A DNA stretch of 64,000 bases from Cephalotus follicularis. Taxonomy: Eukaryota > Streptophyta > Magnoliopsida > Oxalidales > Cephalotaceae. Positions 1 through 10,069 of the stretch are shown here, piece after piece (positions within the stretch are counted from its first letter, which is position 1; every line of letters begins with the position of its first letter). The stretch spans positions 248,001-312,000 of the forward strand of contig BDDD01000724.1 of assembly GCA_001972305.1 (NCBI GenBank). The letters are read 5' to 3'. The translations under genes and the position numbers were made by a program. The notes beneath the pieces were generated by a model that had not been told where the DNA came from, ran no database searches, and saw only the letters and a list, made by a program, of their open reading frames with translations.

Positions 1-300
1 GTTGACAGTCGGCTGGTGAGCCTTGACAGTCGGCTGGTGTCCTGCTTCAGTCGGCTGGTTGAGGTGGTATTGAGTTCAAAAACCTACTGCCATTTTGACA
101 CCATTTGACAGTCGACTGGACCTCCTTGGCAGTCGGCTGTTTTGTCCTGGCAGTCGGCTCCTCCCCTGATGCAGTCGACTTGTATGGACTGTACTTGCAG
201 TTGCTGGGATTCCTTCAAGAACCAGTCGGCTGTTTAATCCAAACGGTCGGCTACTCAACCCAAAGAGTCGGCTGTCCAACCTAGGCAGTCAGCTAATTTT
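1..300. repeat. CAGTCG(A/G)CTG motif array, LTR fragment
   Basis: More than ten copies of the decamer CAGTCGGCTG or CAGTCGACTG and close variants occur at irregular 20-40 bp spacing. The same motif lies in the LTRs of elements B and M in this window, so this is probably a truncated LTR of that group. As in those minus-strand elements, the top strand mostly reads CAGTCGGCTG, which suggests a minus-oriented fragment. Short reading frames here are by-products of the repeat. Confidence 0.6.
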
Positions 301-701
301 GCCTATATCTGAAGAAATAACCTTTGCACTACTTTTTACATTAAATCAAGTAAGTATATGAATTGATAGTTCAGAGAATTATGCATATAGGTATTACATG
401 TTTGTTAATCATCGAAATAACACATTTTAAGGCAATTAACAGGGTGGCAAAGGCCAACAATTTTCATGGTTGGTCAAACCTTAAGTTTACTTCGCAGCTT
501 GTTGACCCTAAGCTGGGGTCTGCTGGCATCCTCGAGTGTTGTCCCCGGGCATGACGTAGGCGTTATGTGGGAGTAAGCAGTTTTCCTTTTTTTTGCCCGT
601 CCTCCTGACCTCGGACCAGCTCGGTCCCTGGAGACGTTTTTATGGGTGAGCCCTGGTGGATCCCCTGGGTACCTGGCCGGGGTGAGATTGCACCTTCGTA
701 C
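301..701. other. Non-coding flank of element A
   Basis: No gene is recognisable. The part from about 550 to 701 is GC-rich in the same style as the adjoining LTR of element A and may belong to it, but it is absent upstream of the second LTR copy, so the outer boundary cannot be fixed. Confidence 0.35.
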
Positions 702-1453
702 TGTAATTCGAGTATTGGTGGGACCTTAGGTGGTTGCCCTTTGCTTGGGTTTTGTCCCATGGCCCTTGTGTTGATCCCAAGCTTAGCCTGTTAAACGTTG
801 ACGTTTCCTTGTACCCGGGCATAACCTTGTTTGTATGGGTCATGCCCTAGGGAGGACATGCCCGGGGAGGACATGTCCGAAGTTAGTCATCCAATGAGGA
901 CATGTCTGAGGATGGTTCATCCGGGGAAGGCATGTCTTAGGATGGGGCGCAGGCCTGGCTTGAGTTACGTCATGTTGTGTTGTGGTGTTGTGTTGGCATC
1001 CCCTGCCGGGGACCCCAAGCAAGACGTAGTCTTACGTTCTTTGCCCTAGCTCCTTATCCTGGCATGTTCCATTACTGGAACGGTGCATTTGGGCAATGAG
1101 TGTTGTGTGTGTTCCTTTAGTTGAACGGTGCGTTTGGGCAGTGGGTGTTGTGCGTGTCCCTTTAGTTAAACGGTGAGTTTTGGGAATGGTGTTATGTAAG
1201 GGTTATTTACAGTTTTACCATCCCTTCTTTGTCCATTCTCTATCGTGTGTTTCTTCGGGCATTTCTTGTTTTTATGCCTTAGGTACGTTTGTCATGGGGA
1301 GCGCGGCTCTCCTCGGCAGCGTGTTTTTAACGCCTACCCTGGCCTTAGCATTAGTCTTTGTTTGTTGGGGTTTTAGTTAGGGATCTAGGTGGGGGATCCT
1401 TCCACCTGGCACGGCCATCCTCGGGCGGGGGTGCTCGAAAATAGGGCGTGTCA
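702..1453 (+). repeat. Element A 5' LTR (alignable part)
   Basis: It aligns with 3736-4487 over its whole length at the same 752-bp span, begins with TG and ends GTGTCA, directly before the primer-binding site. A unit of roughly 50 bp containing 'cctttagt..aacggtg' is repeated two to three times at about 1065-1190. The true left end could lie further upstream. Confidence 0.75.
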
Positions 1454-1459
1454 GCTTTT

Positions 1460-1471
1460 TGGTATCAGAGA
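1460..1471 (+). other. Primer-binding site of element A (tRNA-iMet)
   Basis: TGGTATCAGAG starts 6 bases after the LTR end. It is complementary to the 3' end of plant initiator tRNA-Met, the usual primer for Ty3/gypsy chromoviruses. Confidence 0.8.
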
Positions 1472-1582
1472 GACCGGTTTAGTTTCCTTGTGTTTTCTTT
1501 GGAGACTTTTAGGGGGTTTGCATGCATTGCATTTCATGTTGTATACATGTTAGTCATGCCCTAACCTTTCATGTGAAGGTAG

Positions 1583-2071
1583 ATGGTGCCTCCGCGTCAG
1601 ACTCGAGAAATTGGCTTGGGTAGGGGACAAGGGGTCTCCCCAGCCAGAGAACGTGGTCAGGGTAGAGGAAGAGAGACCTCCCCACAACATGTGGATCAAG
1701 AACTGCCTCTTATTAGACCTAGTACGCAGGTTAACCCTGGGATGGTTGAACAAGAGACTGGACTGGCTGTGGCAGCTGAGGTCCCGGTAGCACAGTCAGC
1801 AGCACATGTACCTCCTCCGATTGGTACTGGTGGTCAAGCAGAGTGGATGCATTTTGCTACGATGATAGCACAAGCTTTGAGCGGTTGTCGACCTCAAGCT
1901 TTACCGGTTGAACGTCTGCAACGTTTAGGTGCTGCAACTTTTGAGGGAAAAGATGATCCAGTGGATGCAGAGGCATGGTTGAATCATCTTGAGTTGATCC
2001 CTGGTGTGACTCTTATATCCCTTGCTCCTGACCGTATGGTACCTGTAGAGTTGAAAGAGCTTAAGGTATAG
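1583..2071 (+). pseudogene. Element A gag N-terminus fused in frame to the pol linker
   Basis: A 162-residue frame starts at ATG 1583. It begins with a basic Arg/Gly-rich tail and runs into a gag-like core ending near 'DPVDAEAWLNHLE'. The next residues ('VELKELKV') are the conserved linker just before reverse transcriptase in this family. The remainder of gag, the zinc knuckle and the aspartic protease are therefore deleted without losing frame. The frame ends at a TAG where relatives have CAG (Gln), and reverse transcriptase continues in the same frame after it. Confidence 0.7.
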
Positions 2072-3735
2072 TTGGAAGACTTGTTTGATAAAGGATTTAT
2101 CCGACCTAGTTGTTCTCCATGGGGTGCTCCGGTCATGTTTGTGAAAAAGAAGGATGGAGCTATGTGCTTGTGTATCGACTACAAGCAACTCAACAAGGTC
2201 ACTGTGCGTAACAAGTACCCGTTGCCAAGGATCGATGACTTGTTTCATCAATTGCGAGACGCTTGTTCTCTAAGATAGATCTTCGGTCTAGATATCACCA
2301 GGTGAAGGTGAAGGAAGAGGATGTTCCGAAGACAACCTTCAGATCTCGTTATGGTCTCTATGAGTTCTCAGTTATGCCGTTTGGTTTAATCAATGCACCG
2401 GCCATTTTCATGGATTTGATGAATAATGTGTTCCAACCCTTCTTGGACACCTTTGTGGTGGTGTTCATAGACGACGTGATGGTATACTCACGGAGCATGG
2501 CTGAGCACGAGGAACACCTAAGGATTGTTTTGCGGACCTTCAGAAACCATGGGTTGTATGCTAAGCTCAGTAAGTGTGAGTTTTGGTTGGACAGGGTTGT
2601 GTTTTTGGGCCATGTGATCTCGGGCCAGGGTGTTGAAGCGGACCTGAGGAAGGTTGAAGCTGTGTTGGCCTGGGAAATACCCAAGAGCGTACCTTAAGTG
2701 CGCAGTTTCCTTGGACTTGCTGGCTATTACCGAAGATTCATTGAGGGATTCTGGGCTATAGCGGCTCCTCTGCCGAAGTTGACAAGGAAGGATGTGAAGT
2801 TCGCTTGGTCAGAAGACTGTGAGAAGAGCTTCTAGACACTGAAGGATAGGTTGACATCAGCTCCAGTGTTGACCATTCCATATCTGAGGGTTGGTTTTGT
2901 GGTTTACAATGATGCTTCTTTGCACGGCCTTCGTTGTGTGTTAATGCAAGAAGGGAAGGCTATTGCCTATGCTTCTCGGCAATTGAAGGTTCATGAGCTC
3001 AATTACCCTACGCATGACTATTAGTTAGCTGCGGTGGTGTTTGCTTTGAAGATATGTCGTCATTATCTGTATGGTGAGGTCTGCCAGATCTTTACTGACC
3101 ACAAGAGTTTGAAGTATTTGTCTTCTCAACCACATTTGAACATGAGGCAGAGGAGATGGATTGAGCTCATCAAGGATTATGATTGTACCATCAAGTATCA
3201 TCCTGGTAAGGCCAACGTGGTTTCTGATGCATTGAGCAGGAAGTCCTCCGCTTCCCTCGCTCATGTACAGTTGGTTTACTTGCCGATGTTTGAACAGTTG
3301 AGGTCTTTGAGGGCAGAGCTGTCTGCCAGGGACAGTGAAGAAGTGTTGGCTTCTCTACAAGTGAGGTCTGTTTGGGAAGAGTAGATCCGGGGAGCGCAAG
3401 AGAAGGACTAGAGGTTGGCCAAGTTGATGAAACAAGTCAGAGAGTGTTCTCGGACTGACTTCCACTTTAGGGGTGACTATCGTCTGATGTTTGGAGAGAG
3501 GATATGTGTACCACATGTCGAGCTGATCAAGCAGGAGATCCTGGAAGAAGCCCATCGTTCTCCTTGGTCAATGCATCTAGAACTACCAAGATGTATCATG
3601 ACCTAAGGTAGTCTTTTTTATGGCGGGGCATGAAGTGTGAGATTGCTAGGTTCGTGGCAAGATACTTGACATGCCAGTAGGCGAAGGCTGAGCGATAGAA
3701 GCCTACAGGTCTTCTTCAACTACTTCCTATTCTAG
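2072..3735 (+). pseudogene. Element A pol remnant: RT, RNase H, integrase N-terminus
   Basis: Reverse transcriptase runs from 2072 to about 2800 with the motifs 'KGFIRPS', 'VPFG'-type '[10 protein letters not shown]' and the catalytic 'VFIDDVM', and is frameshifted near 2265. RNase H follows at about 2820-3250 ('[10 protein letters not shown]', '[16 protein letters not shown]'). Only the start of integrase is left (3415-3700), where the zinc-binding His/Cys region is degraded. Several in-frame stops (near 2697, 2833, 3022, 3382) break the frame. The sequence then joins the 3' LTR directly. RT and RNase H are most like Tekay/Del-type chromoviruses among families I know. Confidence 0.8.
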
Positions 3736-4487
3736 TGTAATTCGAGTGTTGGTGGGACCTTGGGTGGTTGCCCTTTGCTTGGCTTTTGTCCCCTGGCCCT
3801 TGTGTTGATCCCAGGCTTAGCCTGTTAAATGTTGTCGTTTTCTTGTGCCCGGGCATAACCTTGTTTGTATGGGTCATGCCCTGGGGAGGACATGCCCGGG
3901 GAGGACATGTCCGAAGTTAGTTGTCCAATGAGGACATGCCTGAGGATGGTTCATCCAGGGAAGGCAGGTCTTAGGATAGGGCGCAGGCCTGGCTTGAGTT
4001 ACATCATGTTGTGTTGTGGTGTTGTGTTGGAATCCCCTGCCCAGGACCCCAGGCAAGACGCAGTCTTACGTTCTTTGCCCTGGCTCCCTCCCCTGGCATG
4101 TTCCTTTAGTGGAACAGTGCGTTTGGGCAGTGGGTGTTGTGTGTGTTCCTTTAGTGGAACAGTGCGTTTGGGCAGTGGGTGTTGCGCATGTCCCTTTAGT
4201 TAAACGGTGAGTTTTGGGAATGGTTTTATGTAAGGGTTATTTACAGTTTTACCCTTCCTTCTTTGTCCCTTCTTTGCCATGTGTTTCTTCGGGCATTTCT
4301 TGTTTTTATGCCTTCGGTACTTTTGGCCTGGGGAGCGTGGCTCTCCTCGGCAGCGTGTTTTTAACGCCTGCGCTAGCCTTGGCATTAGTCTTTTTTCGTT
4401 GGGGTTTTGGTTAGGGATCCAGGTGGGGGATCCTTCCACCTGGCACGGCCGTCCTCGGGCGGGGGTGCTCGGGAACTAGGCGTGTCA
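3736..4487 (+). repeat. Element A 3' LTR
   Basis: This is the direct copy of 702-1453, ending GTGTCA at 4487. The roughly 50-bp tandem unit is present about twice at 4099-4200. No polypurine tract precedes it, because the deletion joint falls exactly at the start of the alignable LTR. Confidence 0.75.
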
Positions 4488-4492
4488 AATAG

Positions 4493-4729
4493 GGAGAAGA
4501 AGGAGAAGAATTACAAGGCCAAGAAGCGATAGCTTCGGAGGTTGTGCATAGTCCTATTCTTAACCACGGTTCATTTGGGAAGATTATGCGAGCTATTCGT
4601 GGGATTGAGAGAAGACAAAGAAGGCTAGAAAGGAAGCTTATAGAGAGGGGACACATTGGAGATGAGGATATAACACCTTCATCTAATCAAGAAGACGAAG
4701 AAAATGCACAAAATGAGGAAGAAAATTAA
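4493..4729 (+). pseudogene. C-terminal fragment of an unrecognised ORF, possibly Sirevirus env-like
   Basis: The frame is open from 4493 to a stop at 4727-4729, with an internal Met at 4544. The product is highly charged: an acidic start, a central basic stretch ('IERRQRRLERKLIERG') that could form a short coiled coil, and an acidic Glu/Asn/Asp tail. Its upstream part is cut off by element A. It lies about 360 bases before Sirevirus-like polypurine tracts, where some Sireviruses carry an env-like ORF. That position is the only reason for the suggested identity; I do not recognise the sequence. Confidence 0.35.
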
Positions 4730-5130
4730 GAAGAAGGTCACGACACCGACATTGAAGATGTTGGAGGGGATGATGAGGATGATAGGATGTATGATTGATT
4801 ATCTGCATTGCATATCATTCATCATTACTCATTGTTTTATTAGTCTTTGCATTTTATGTTTGTCTTTGTATTTTGATCTACAACTCAAAACACTATGAGA
4901 AAATTCAATTCATGTTATTTCTTGTCCTTTGAATTAATGTTTATGATTAATGATTAAATGAGTTGGTTATTAAATTATTTCTTACAACTTATATTGATGG
5001 TCTGATTGAACTTGCCGTAAATTGTTATTATAATATTTTTTCTTCTACTCGACTTTTTGATCGTATACAAAAAAGGGGTAAATATGCCATGCACAAGTTG
5101 AGGGGGAGCAAAGGCTAAGGGGGAGAGTAT
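4730..5130 (+). other. Sirevirus-like 3' non-coding region with multiple polypurine tracts
   Basis: AT-rich non-coding DNA ends in repeated purine tracts: 'gagggggagca' near 5100 and 'aagggggagag' near 5117, followed by two more at 5241 and 5411. Several polypurine-tract copies upstream of the 3' LTR are a known feature of Sireviruses. Confidence 0.55.
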
Positions 5131-5481
5131 CTCTTATCTTTAATAGTTTGATTTCATAAAGATGATATATGTTTAACTATTTCTCAACTTATGTTTTTCT
5201 ACTCTGCTTATATATAGCAAATTTTTGTCATCATAAGAAATGGGGAGATTGTTGACATTTTTGTATCAATCCTAATTTTGATTATAATGTATTCGCATCT
5301 AATCATCTCTTATCTTTAATAGTTTGATTTCATAAAGATGATATATGTTTAATTATTTCTCAACTTATGCTTTTCTGCTTTGCATATATAGCAATTTTTT
5401 GTCATCATCAAAAAGGGGGAGATTGTTGACATTTTTGTCTCAATCATAATTTTGATGATAAAATATTTACATCTAATCGCC
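5131..5481 (+). repeat. 176-bp tandem duplication spanning a polypurine tract and LTR start
   Basis: 5131-5306 and 5307-5481 are close direct copies. Each copy contains an AT-rich stretch, a purine tract ('tggggagatt' or 'aagggggagatt') and the LTR start TGTTGACATTTTTGT. The second purine tract is the better preserved, so the LTR is taken to start at 5424. Confidence 0.8.
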
Positions 5482-6656
5482 TTTGTGAAAGATGTTACAA
5501 ATGCTAAAAATTATGATATATTACAAACAAAGAAGAATTTCTTGAAAAAATAGGACAAAGCATCGACAGTTACAAAGTAATCGTCAGCACTTAGGCAAAC
5601 TGTCGAAGGTCACACTTAGACCGTCAACAGTTAAGCAATTTGGTCTAAGCTAATGTGTCTAAAGTAGCGATGCTTATCTCAACACCGTCAGCGCTTAGAG
5701 TCAAAAAGTGCCAACTGTTAAGAAGGCCATGCCAGCGCCTTCATAAAGTGGATTCAAGAAGTTGCTCAAACACATTAAGCAGCGACGCTAACAGGAAATT
5801 GTTAGCACTTAATGCAAACCGATGACAAGGTTCACTAAGCCTCAAAGGTTAAAGAGTCAAGACCGAATAACGCCACAAACCAACGATGCTTTATTGAAAT
5901 CGGCAGCGCTTTGATAAGCTCAAAGATGAAGATGCCAAACCGACGAAGCTTAAAAGGGAAGATTCAAAAGTAAAGCGTAACGATAACATCTAAGTATCGA
6001 TGCTTTGATCGAAACTGGTGATGCTTTAAGCTCGGGATTGCGATCTACTCAATCTTATGAACACTGATTTAAAGCCAAAACTTTCTCAATTTTATCCAAC
6101 GGATCTATTCTGCTAAACATTCTAAATTGGAGGCTTGAATGGGTTGAAAAAACACAACTATCAACACAACAATCTTTCATAGCAAAATTCTCTCAAGTTC
6201 AAGAGCTTCATAGTCTTTAGCAAAGTTTTGATTCTATTATCTTCAGTGGTTGTAAAGTGAGCTTATTCAGTCAATATCCAACCTTATAGAGGTTATACAA
6301 AATCACCAAACAACCTTGTATTACTTTGATTATTAAGGGGAGTGAACCCTTAATACACTTTGGTTAGAAAAGGTATGTGATTGAGTTCAATCACGAAAGT
6401 TGTAAGGTGCACCGAATTGCTGTTGTAAAGAATTTCAGAGTTTGTATTCAAGATTGAATACTAGTGGAATCTCAAATAGGTATTGGGAAAAGTTGACGTA
6501 GGCAAGAGTTTAGTTGAACCACTCTAAAACTGTGTTTGCAATCTCTAAACTCTTACTCTATTTAGTTTCAATTCAAGTCATTTACTTATTATATCAACTT
6601 GAAGGTACTTTGTTGAGTGGCAAAGCTATGCCACCTCCAAGAGTATCCACACCAAC
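5424..6656 (+). repeat. Sirevirus-like Ty1/copia LTR
   Basis: It starts with TGTTGAC directly after a purine tract. It contains an array of degenerate GTCGAC/GTCAGC-type motifs with flanking CTTA/CTTT from about 5570 to 6030. It then has the long repeat-poor 3' part ('gttgacgtaggc...gttgaaccact', about 6490-6525) typical of Sirevirus LTR leaders; the same layout appears in LTR H. The right end near 6656 (CCAACA) is a guess. It is probably the 3' LTR of the element whose 3' end lies at 4493-5423. Confidence 0.6.
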
Positions 6657-7890
6657 AGAGAAGCAATAGAGTGTGTAGGGATAAAGCTCAAAATTTCGGC
6701 CCAAGAAGAATAGAACCAAGGAGGAGATGCTAGTCTCTAATGCCTTAGTCTCTTTTCTCCTTATGGTAAAACGAACTCTTAACCATTCAACCTTTCAACA
6801 CTAATATATATACTAAGTCATAAAGTGAGTTACTAGGTTTGAGTAGATTGAGTCATAGGTAGATAACTTAAGTATATGTCACATGTAATTAATAACATAA
6901 CCTTATCTCATAATCTTATTCAATGAAACTAATCGCATTAGTATAATTAATTAATCTCTCCAATTCTCTTGCATTCTCACACTTGTATTGTGTTTGACTC
7001 TATGGGTTCATTATTATGCTGGACATGAGATTAATCATAACACTTATGATAGTCCAATTAGTGATTTCTAATCCCATTAGAAACTTATAATCGAAATAAA
7101 AGAATTAAATCCTGATTTTAATTCTTTGTCACACTTGATTAATAATCAATTAATCTTGGTTATCATAATAATCAATATCCACATCTAGCAATGCATATTG
7201 ACCCCAGGTAACATGAATATAACCTTGAACCATGAACTACAGTTACGTGTACGTATAGTTCCTCTACCGGCAATACTCGAATTAAACCTAGGGCACGGAA
7301 CATGTCAGGCCGTGAAAGTTCATTCATTAAAATGATATCACAGGTAATTAGCTATCACGATCAAATTAGAAACCCTGTCTAATTTTCTGATCTCTGATAT
7401 TGGAATCAACATTCCAATACATTTTCATCATGGCCAGAAAATCTTATAACTAATAATCCTAAGCATAAACTCTCGTTACTGGGAGCCGTAGATTCCATCT
7501 TTCTCACTCACATATCTCCATACATAATCTACCATACCCAACTAATACATGTATACTCCTCATGGTTAGAAGATGTACTTAAGTATCATCAAAGTATCAT
7601 ATCTTATTCATAAGACATCTAGTGGTGGCTTAGGTCTAAGGACCACTCATACTACTGCAATACAAGAAGTCTGTTTTACATTTAAGTAAAACTCCATACA
7701 GGTCTTCTTACAGCAAGCCACTTCAGTGAACTCATAAAATAATGAGCACCCACATGTATGCCATATAGTCACTACACGATAACTTGCGAGAACAGTCAAC
7801 CTCTTCAATGAGATGGCATACAACGTGCTAGTCTATGGAAAGAAGATTGCTATTGTGTAAATTGGCAAATAGTTCAAGGGACCCATAGTA
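6657..7890. other. Non-coding repeat-like DNA
   Basis: There is no open frame of note and no LTR termini I can pair. The sequence is AT-rich with an even, unarrayed texture. It may be the inside of a non-autonomous LTR derivative, but nothing in it proves this. Confidence 0.3.
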
Positions 7891-7894
7891 TGAC

Positions 7895-7966
7895 CATACG
7901 CTCGGGGGGTTCGAGGGTCCCGCTGCCCGGTCAGTGGGCAGGGGCTCGGAGGCAGCACCCCAGGAA
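7895..7966. other. Short GC-rich island
   Basis: A sharply GC-rich block ('ctcggggggttcgagggtcc', then 'gggcaggggctcggaggca') lies in otherwise AT-rich DNA. It has imperfect internal inverted symmetry. It does not fold as a tRNA: there is no acceptor stem or anticodon arm. Confidence 0.4.
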
Positions 7967-7999
7967 GAAAATTTAAATTGTCTATTTGTTTTGGATGAA

Positions 8000-10052
8000 T
8001 TTCATGTTGAAAGTGTCAATCAAAAAGCTTAAGAGTTGACAAAGATGTTTAAAGCGTCGACGGTTTTATTAAAAGAGTCAACGCTTTGGGCAACGGACGA
8101 TGCTCTAATTGTAAACGTCAACACGTTGAAGTCAAGTGTGTTAGTTGACCTGGACGAGACTTAAAGCAGCGACGCTTTGTAAGAAAGCGTCAATGCTTTA
8201 GTCGGGATAGAGGTTGGAGAACTCAGGATAAGCCCGTGACCGGAGACGCTTAGGTAGAAAGTGTCGATGCTTTGAGCTACAGACAAATTGCAAAATCTGA
8301 CTTTTTGGCATTTTGTGAGTAAAAATCTTTAATTTTGGACACGTACCAGACCAGGGGAGGATGATTTGAGATGTTATCAGATGATCTAACAAGTGTCATC
8401 ACTTAGATTGGCTGATTTTGAGCACATGGGCTGCCAAGAGAGGGAGTTGAGTTATGTGAGAGGGGGAGAAGACTTGCCTCCCAAGTAACCATGCTATTTA
8501 ATGGCAAAGGGGGTTGAACTCAGTCATTTTGGCTGAGAAGGAAAGTGCTCCTGCTGAGAGTGACGTGGAGAATTCTTGGGAGAGCAAAAGAGAGAGAAAT
8601 TCCAAAGCAAAGTAAGGAAATTCTATACCCATTTTTTACAAAGTATCCCCAGTTTTACTTCAAGTTTTACAGCAGATTGTTTTATTGATATCTTGCTCAA
8701 ATCTTGATTAATTTTTGAATGGTTGAATGTTATGGAAACTTTAGGACGTCCTCTTTAACTTTTATGCTTTGCACGTTTCAAGATTCTATCTATTTCTTGA
8801 CAAAAATCCATGTGTTTAAACTGCTGTTTGGGTTCTGTTTTATTCTTGGATTATGCAGTAACTTCTTGAAATCATATCTTGCTCGTTTCTTGACGAAAAA
8901 TTAAATGGTTTGATGTTTTAAAAACCTTAAGATGTCTTATTTAACTGTTATGTTTTATGTATCTCGGAATTCTATCGAATTCTTGATGAGAATCAATGTT
9001 TCATTTTACTGCTCATGCCCTGTTTTCATATGAAATCGGCCACATTAAAAAATTCATAACGGATTCAATTCTCAACCAATTATTATGATCTTCAGCTTTC
9101 TGAATTTGTAAAGATGTCTACTTTAATGTTTATATTTTACGTTTTCTCTGAAAATGTTTATTTCTATATGAATTATCAGTTTTAGCAAAGCTATGCAAAA
9201 CTGTTTTTATGAACTCATTTGAGTCAATTACTCAAATGAAGAAAAAGGTTTATGAATTATGAAAGAAATGTTATGAAATGATTTTTATGAATGCTTTGAG
9301 CTGATCACTCAAAGTAAATGATCAATGAACCACCCTTGGATTTCGATCCAAGGGGAATGGAGCGAGATGCTCAATGTTAATGGAGCGAGATGCTCATGGA
9401 CATGCATGTGATGTAAGGATAGTAATCGGGGAGTGCACAATGCCCCGGTGAAGCGGTGTAAAGGGTTCATTAAGGTTTTTATGACTTTCATGTTTAAGAA
9501 ATGATCTAGTTATGATTTCAACTAGAAAAGTGATATGTTTTATGAAATGTTTTAGTCATATATGTTGACTAGAAAAAGGTTACGATGAAATGTATTTACA
9601 GTAAAAAATACCTTACTGAGCTATTTTGAGCTCATTCCTTTCAATGTTTGTTTTCAAATAAAATGTTTTCAGGAAATGATTGAATACAGATTATGAGCAT
9701 TGAGGGAGCTCTTAAGAAGGAGTTTTGTGAAATAAAGGATATGCAATAATGTTTGCATAAATGTTTTGATATGTAATAAGAACAAAGTTTTTCCGCTGTA
9801 TTATATGTTTTTGTAGAAGAATGATCCTGTGTAAATGTAGACCAACGATATGGTTATGACATCTTTATATAAGATGATTATGTGTAAAGTTTGAATTTAA
9901 GATTACGTATGATGTTGCAAGACATGACTTTATGATGTAGTGTACTTTTAGAGAAGAGTACCAAAGGATGTAACGTTTCACACCCAACGTAACGCAATCG
10001 GTCCTCGGAGTTCGCTTTGAGCTATTAGCGAGCTCGGGTCGGGGTCGTTACA
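8000..10052 (+). repeat. LTR C, probable solo LTR (left end uncertain)
   Basis: The right end reads 'gggtcggggtcgttaca', like the LTR ends of the chromoviruses here. At 8040-8270 there is an array of GTCGAC-core motifs of the AAAGCGTCGACGCTTT type. A purine-rich segment (8570-8620) may mark a leader. At 9300-9440 the phrase 'gagcgagatgctca' is repeated. No pol sequence is present. I could not find the TG end or a target-site duplication, so the left limit is approximate. Confidence 0.45.
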
Positions 10053-10064
10053 CTTACTGGTGTG

Positions 10065-10069
10065 CTAAG
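10065..10069. other. Target-site duplication CTAAG of element B
   Basis: CTAAG is present on both sides of the element (again at 18056-18060), the 5-bp size expected for Ty3/gypsy integration. Confidence 0.9.

Larger units (their letters stand above)
702..4487 (+). mobile_element. Element A: deleted Ty3/gypsy chromovirus-like retrotransposon
   Basis: Two direct 752-bp repeats (702-1453 and 3736-4487) flank a short internal region with an initiator-tRNA-Met primer-binding site, a gag start, reverse transcriptase, RNase H and the first part of integrase. The rest of gag, the protease, the integrase core, any chromodomain and the polypurine tract are missing. The 3' LTR joins directly to integrase-derived sequence, so the element has at least two large internal deletions. 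It cannot be autonomous. No clear target-site duplication was found; the base after the 3' LTR re-enters a different reading frame (4493-4729), which suggests A inserted into a Sirevirus-like 3' region. Confidence 0.8.

Noticed and set aside
7895..7966. tRNA gene because of 'ggttcgag'
   Set aside because: No cloverleaf can be drawn: there is no matching acceptor stem or anticodon arm.
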